From positions 5,899,324-5,963,323 of the forward strand of contig CM037783.1 in the NCBI GenBank assembly GCA_021229015.1: 64,000 bases of DNA, in the 5' to 3' direction. Source of the DNA: Solen grandis. Taxonomy: Eukaryota; Mollusca; Bivalvia; Adapedonta; Solenidae. Positions 59,700 through 64,000 of the stretch are shown piece after piece (the first letter of the stretch is position 1; each line of letters starts with the position of its first letter). The position numbers and the translations under genes were made by a program. Below the pieces are notes generated by a model, which did not search any database, had not been told where the DNA came from, and saw nothing but the letters and a program-made list of their open reading frames with translations.

Positions 59700-61298
59700 G
59701 TTTCGAAGAGCCACATGCGGACCATTAACTAATTGCTCGAAACCCATCTTCATTTTGATACGACTTCACTTCAGTCAAACCGATATAAAGCATTAAAATA
59801 CCTTTTGCACATGTCTTTCATTCATAGCATAGCTAATACTAGAATTAAATCAGACGAAATCAATGTCAAAATAAGGTAAATTTGACTTTTGTTCAATTTT
59901 TCTTGTCTATGGTATATGATAGCGAATTGTGTTCTCAATGCAATGCAATTGTCCGCTATTATATAAATGTACATAAGATAAAAAAAATATCTGATAAAAC
60001 ACTTTGATGAATGAAGATGTATCAGAACAATTACTTTGTCTTGAAAACAAAAGGATATGACGTCCCCATTGGAAACCAGGGCAACCTTTGTAGTTATCTT
60101 TGAAATTCCGTGTAATTATCATCGACTTGATACACCGCGTGGCCTTTTCTAAGACAATTCAAACTTCAAACATCCATTTCTGATGGCTGTACGCTCTTAT
60201 CTACTTAATGCAAAAATCCGCCCGTTTTCCAATACAATATAGATGTAACTTAAGCATCCACGACGGTTTAGCTGCCGTTACGAAGAACCATGTTTGACAA
60301 CTAATATTTTCAGTACTTAGGTCTGCCTTCCAAACGTGGTCTTGGCACAAGAGACCCGGTAATGGATATTAAACACTGTACGCTCGACGTTATTTATCTA
60401 TTTTATGCGTACACAATGTCAGCGAATGCTTTTATCCCGAAATTTCATGAGGCGGTATCACGGAAGCAGGGACTACTCCTTGCATATGAAATTGAGTCAT
60501 TAAAAGTACAGACAAAGTTTATTATAAATAACTGGATAAAGCTTTCTATTTGTTTTTGAATCGGGCATGATTCATCAGGAGGTTACATAGATCTTTGGCA
60601 TTGTTTCTACATGAATCTTAAGTATACCGTTAAGCGCCACTAGCAAGAATACTGTATCGATTTCTGACGCTTTGACCATATCGTCTGTATCTGAAAGACT
60701 GGTTCAGCTAGTTTTCTCTGGACATTAGTAAGGTATTGTCAAATGATACTCTTAGTAATGAACAAAAAATAGGCCGAAGAATACGATTGTTCGTGATATG
60801 TATATACAAAAAAAATATAAATAAATGATAGGAATATTAAAAGTAACATGTCGACTTGGCCTCTGCGCACCATACTATAAAAAAAGCAAATTTAAAACTT
60901 TTGTATGTTTGCAAAATGGCAATGATAGAGAAACAAAACGTTGACTTTTATCAGTTGTACGAGCATTGGCAATACAATTCATTGCAAACTCCTGAATGTT
61001 TATGCAAGATATGCTGACAATGTATGACTAGATTGCATGACAGAAAGGCTGGTGGGACACGTCGCAAGAAAAATATGCAAATTGAATGCCAACTCCGACT
61101 CAATGCCATCTCCGAAAACATTAGATTGATTTAATCGAATCGAATCATCTTGGCTATTACCAACATTTCGTTGAAGAGTAGCTTTGATAGCCGAGGAATC
61201 CCGTCATTGTTTGATGTAGTACTATGTTCATGTATCCTAAATTGACAATTGATTATACTTTTTACTTTTTTCGCATTTTTCAATAAATGTATAAAAAC
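59700..61298. other. Intron-like DNA, no gene recognised
   Basis: Weak open frames at 59907-60122 (-) and 60362-60559 (+) only. Confidence 0.3.
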
Positions 61299-61310
61299 AA
61301 AATGAATTGA

Positions 61311-61563
61311 CTCGATTGACTATTTGAGTTTACCGTCGCCTCAACAGTATTTCAGTCAAATAGCGACGTCCAGCTAATTACAGGTGGACGAAGACCCCGA
61401 ATGCACGGAGACATCCGGGTAGAACCACCGACCTACCGCAAGCCAGATGGAAGGCTTCCTCACATAAAAATCCGAATGACCCTGCCGGGATTCGAACACA
61501 CGCGGTGAGGGGATGAGTGAGTGTTAAAGTCAGCGACTTTACCCTCTCGGCCACGGATGTCCC
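61311..61563 (-). mobile_element. SINE family 2, full length, inverted, perfect target-site duplication
   Basis: Runs from GAGTTTACCGTCGCCTCAAC to CTCTCGGCCACGGATGTCCC with both tRNA-like boxes on the minus strand. The 12-bp duplication AAAATGAATTGA lies at 61299-61310 and 61564-61575. This is one of the youngest insertions in the window by this criterion. Confidence 0.88.
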
Positions 61564-61766
61564 AAAATGAATTGAATGTCCATATCATGAAAGACGTCTA
61601 TCATATGTAGATTAACTTATTGTAAATGCAGCTCATGTATACATGATCCTCTGAAATACCGACAAGTTTGTTCTTCTTCACAAACGCATTGCTTACCTCG
61701 CCTTACACTTGAAGATTACTTGCAAGGGGAGGTAAGACGAAAAAAGTGCATTGTGCCCGCAAAAAA

Positions 61767-61807
61767 CAACAACAACAACAACAACAAAAAAAAACAAAAA
61801 AAAAAAA
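61767..61807 (+). repeat. (CAA)n and A-rich tract beside the gap
   Basis: CAACAACAAC followed by interrupted A runs, just before the N run. Confidence 0.9.
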
Positions 61808-61835
61808 CGCTACGCTATCACGAGGAGTGTGACGT

Positions 61836-61935
61836 NNNNNNNNNNNNNNNNNNNNNNNNNNNNNNNNNNNNNNNNNNNNNNNNNNNNNNNNNNNNNNNNN
61901 NNNNNNNNNNNNNNNNNNNNNNNNNNNNNNNNNNN
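61836..61935. other. Assembly gap (100 N)
   Basis: Exactly 100 N, a gap of unknown size. The open frames spanning it are not meaningful. Confidence 0.98.
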
Positions 61936-62138
61936 TGCCTTCTGCTGTTCCAATTTCTTGACAATATAATTTAATGACAATCAGGCATTGTGTTCTACCA
62001 TATCTCTTGCAACATCTATGTTCATCCTGTTATTCGTGAATTTTGGCCTACTAAGACAGGTAATAGTTTAATTACACAATTAAGCGGCTTTAATGCATTC
62101 ATCCACAATTACCTCGTTCATTTGGAAAAATCAATTAA

Positions 62139-62191
62139 AAACAACAACAACAACAACAACACTCACACACACACACACACACACACACACA
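62139..62191 (+). repeat. Compound microsatellite (AAC)n(CA)n
   Basis: About seven AAC units, then about fourteen CA units, then A-rich DNA. Confidence 0.95.
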
Positions 62192-62519
62192 ATACAAAAA
62201 TACAAAAAATAAAAAAAAAATAAAAAAAAAATGTGTGTTGGAAACAAGATTACAGTCCATTGAATCGTTTCAAAAAGGAGATGAAGATAAAACTAAGTAT
62301 TTGCGGGAATTTGCAGAACCGTTATATAACACACAGATAGCTCTATTTAACCACCAGCTGGTCTAGGCATGTTCTTTTACTATTACAAAATCTCAAATGG
62401 TCACATAATTCACTTGTCTCTAACAACTTTTTTTGTGTCATTCAACACATTGTTTTTATACTGTGAAGTTGTTGTAATTTTTTTTCATTAAAAGCAATTT
62501 GGTGAGTATATAGATTCGC

Positions 62520-62640
62520 GAAGGCTTTCCTCACATGAAATAAATCGAGTGACCAAAAATTGTCTAGGGCCCACAGCGGTGAGGGACAGTCATAGAAAGT
62601 CAATAATAACAGCTACACATCCACGGTGCCACCTGAAAAT
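62520..62640 (-). mobile_element. SINE family 2, inverted, strongly degraded
   Basis: GAAGGCTTTCCTCACATGAA, CACAGCGGTGAGGGACAG and CATCCACGGTGCC keep the family 2 order on the minus strand. Confidence 0.4.
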
Positions 62641-63340
62641 TATTAATTTATCAGCACGTAGAGAAAGATAAAGACAAACAGGCAGAAAAAAGAAAGAACC
62701 TTAAGGAAAATCGATTGATTTTCCTCTTCTATCCTGTTTTTAGAAGTTGAATTGCTTCTCCGACATTAAAACTTCCCCTTCCACAAAACGCGATTCCTGC
62801 TCCGACAGTTAATATTTGGATGGTGTGAGTGTAATCATTACACATCGCTGTTCTCACGCGCCTCACATCCAACCCATTGGTTTAATTGCGGTTGAAGCAA
62901 GTTTTTAAAACATTATTTTATTTGAGGAAAAAAAAACCCCACCAACACCAACAAACAAACAGAATTATTAAAGAGTACTGATCAGACAGAATTGCTACAC
63001 TGGAGGGGGTTGCAGCTTTGCAATTGTTTACATGTTGCTGGGAGTATTGCAAACTGGTAATCGACCTTTGGTTGAAATAGCGATCATTTTTATTGACAGT
63101 AAATTGCGCTGATATGAAATGATATCATGGGGAATAAAATCTATATTTGCGAAATTCTGGATTGGTAGGTTATATGTTTAAAAAGTTTGTGAGGAGTAGG
63201 AATGCTTAAGATGACGAAACAAGTATTGTGTTTAAATGACTTCCATAATTGTATAGATATTTATTTGAACATGACAATTACAAATATATTTGTTTCCTTT
63301 AAAATACAAGTACTCGTACATAAGTAGCCCTCATATTTCG
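62641..63340. other. Unique AT-rich DNA
   Basis: No gene or clear repeat recognised. Confidence 0.3.
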
Positions 63341-63344
63341 GCAG

Positions 63345-63506
63345 TATATATCCATAGTTTTGCAAAATATTCATATTGATGAACGAGATGAAGAACCCGA
63401 AAAGGAAGAAGGGGGCAATGATGGAGATGTTGTTGATGATGATGAAGACAACGGCGACGACGATGGTGATGACAATGAAGAAGAAGAGGAAGGATATGAT
63501 GAATAA
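63345..63506 (+). CDS. Candidate terminal exon encoding an acidic tail
   Basis: After CATATTTCGGCAG (possible acceptor ending at 63344) the frame reads YISIVLQNIHIDERDEEPEK, then EEGGNDGDVVDDDEDNGDDD and GDDNEEEEGYDE, then TAA. The Asp and Glu codons alternate GAT/GAC and GAA/GAG, as selected acidic stretches do and simple GAT/GAA microsatellites usually do not. There is no ATG in frame, so it would be an internal or last exon with upstream exons unknown. Chance from a purine-rich tract is possible. The Met-rich frame at 63376-63615 and the minus-strand frame at 63261-63539 are shadows. Confidence 0.25.
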   Translation, partial: YISIVLQNIHIDERDEEPEKEEGGNDGDVVDDDEDNGDDDGDDNEEEEEGYDE

Positions 63507-64000
63507 GATATTAAAATATTTCGTTTTCATGATAGACAAAAAAAGAAGACAGAAGACAGAAACAGCAACACGTATCCATGTTTTCGAAACAAAAGTGTTT
63601 AAAACATGCTCTTAACAGAACACTAAAACCCATCAAAAAGCACGACTATGTCATGCATATGAATGCCTTTTTTATCAAAATGTCCAGATGCATCAGCCGA
63701 ACAACAATCTCCTGCACACAGCGGAGAGTGTTTAGTGCAGCTACGATCCACAGCGGTTCCAAAGGCTGTCACATAGCTCGACTCTAACGGTATGATATTC
63801 CTTCCGTAGCTTTAAACGTCGGGCGCCAATGTCTCTTTCAACAGCGCTTTGCGAGCATTTCTGTCTCCAATAAATTTAGTCAGTGAAACTGTGGCTTTCC
63901 AATACAGATTTTTTTTTCTTTTCTACATTGACAGATTCTGCAGTGGAACGAAGGGATTGGTTTTGCATGTGTTTTCTGGGATATAGTAAATAATGAACAT
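63507..64000. other. Window end, no gene recognised
   Basis: An open frame at 63578-63787 shows no domain. Otherwise ordinary AT-rich DNA. Confidence 0.3.

Noticed and set aside
63376..63615. Met/Lys-rich protein frame
   Set aside because: It overlaps the acidic frame in another phase. ATGATGATG-type codons from the purine-rich tract explain its many Met residues.

Overview
The window is animal nuclear DNA: AT-rich, intron-like and densely packed with non-autonomous transposable elements, minisatellites and microsatellites. It has no operons, no rRNA genes and no convincing functional tRNA gene. The repeat vocabulary suggests a marine bivalve, probably a heterodont or venerid-type clam. It includes core-repeat elements with a 3' hairpin followed by CTCTTGTTT, tRNA-headed SINEs with (CAAA)n or (AATC)n tails, and elements with CTCGACTATTCG ends. 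The species assignment is inference. Two runs of exactly 100 N mark assembly gaps.

Only one gene is recognised with confidence. A large coding exon at 7730-8691 (+) encodes the first 320 residues of an EEPD1-like protein: an N-myristoylation-type start, two helix-hairpin-helix modules, and the first strand of the endonuclease/exonuclease/phosphatase domain. It ends in a clean GTAAGT splice donor. The rest of the catalytic domain is not visible downstream, so much or all of 8692-64000 may be one very long intron, as first coding introns of this gene often are, or exons may lie in the gaps or be too short to see.

Layout. 1-5830: fragments and complete copies of Helentron/HINE-like elements (three families) and a nested pogo-like MITE. 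5908-7335: a 25/27-bp minisatellite. 7655-8695: the EEPD1 exon. 8740-11735: more core-repeat elements, ending in a gap. 11836-14660: intron-like DNA, a TTAA-flanked MITE and a second MITE. 14661-22157: a 7.5-kb, 24-bp satellite of about 310 units. 22158-27440: mostly unique AT-rich DNA with a 71-bp higher-order repeat. 27442-27738: a compact promoter-like cluster (octamer, E-box, TATA, initiator) in front of a 55-codon ORF. 27752-64000: SINEs of two families, several MITEs, foldbacks, a composite core-repeat element at 51755-52725, microsatellites, and three weak candidate coding segments (47236, 59461, 63345).

Most long open frames in the window are repeat artefacts. The 24-bp satellite is open in several frames on both strands simply because its unit is a multiple of three and lacks stops. 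The most informative observations are the internal structure of that satellite, the shared 3' architecture of different HINE families, the nested transposon chronology, and the promoter-like cluster.
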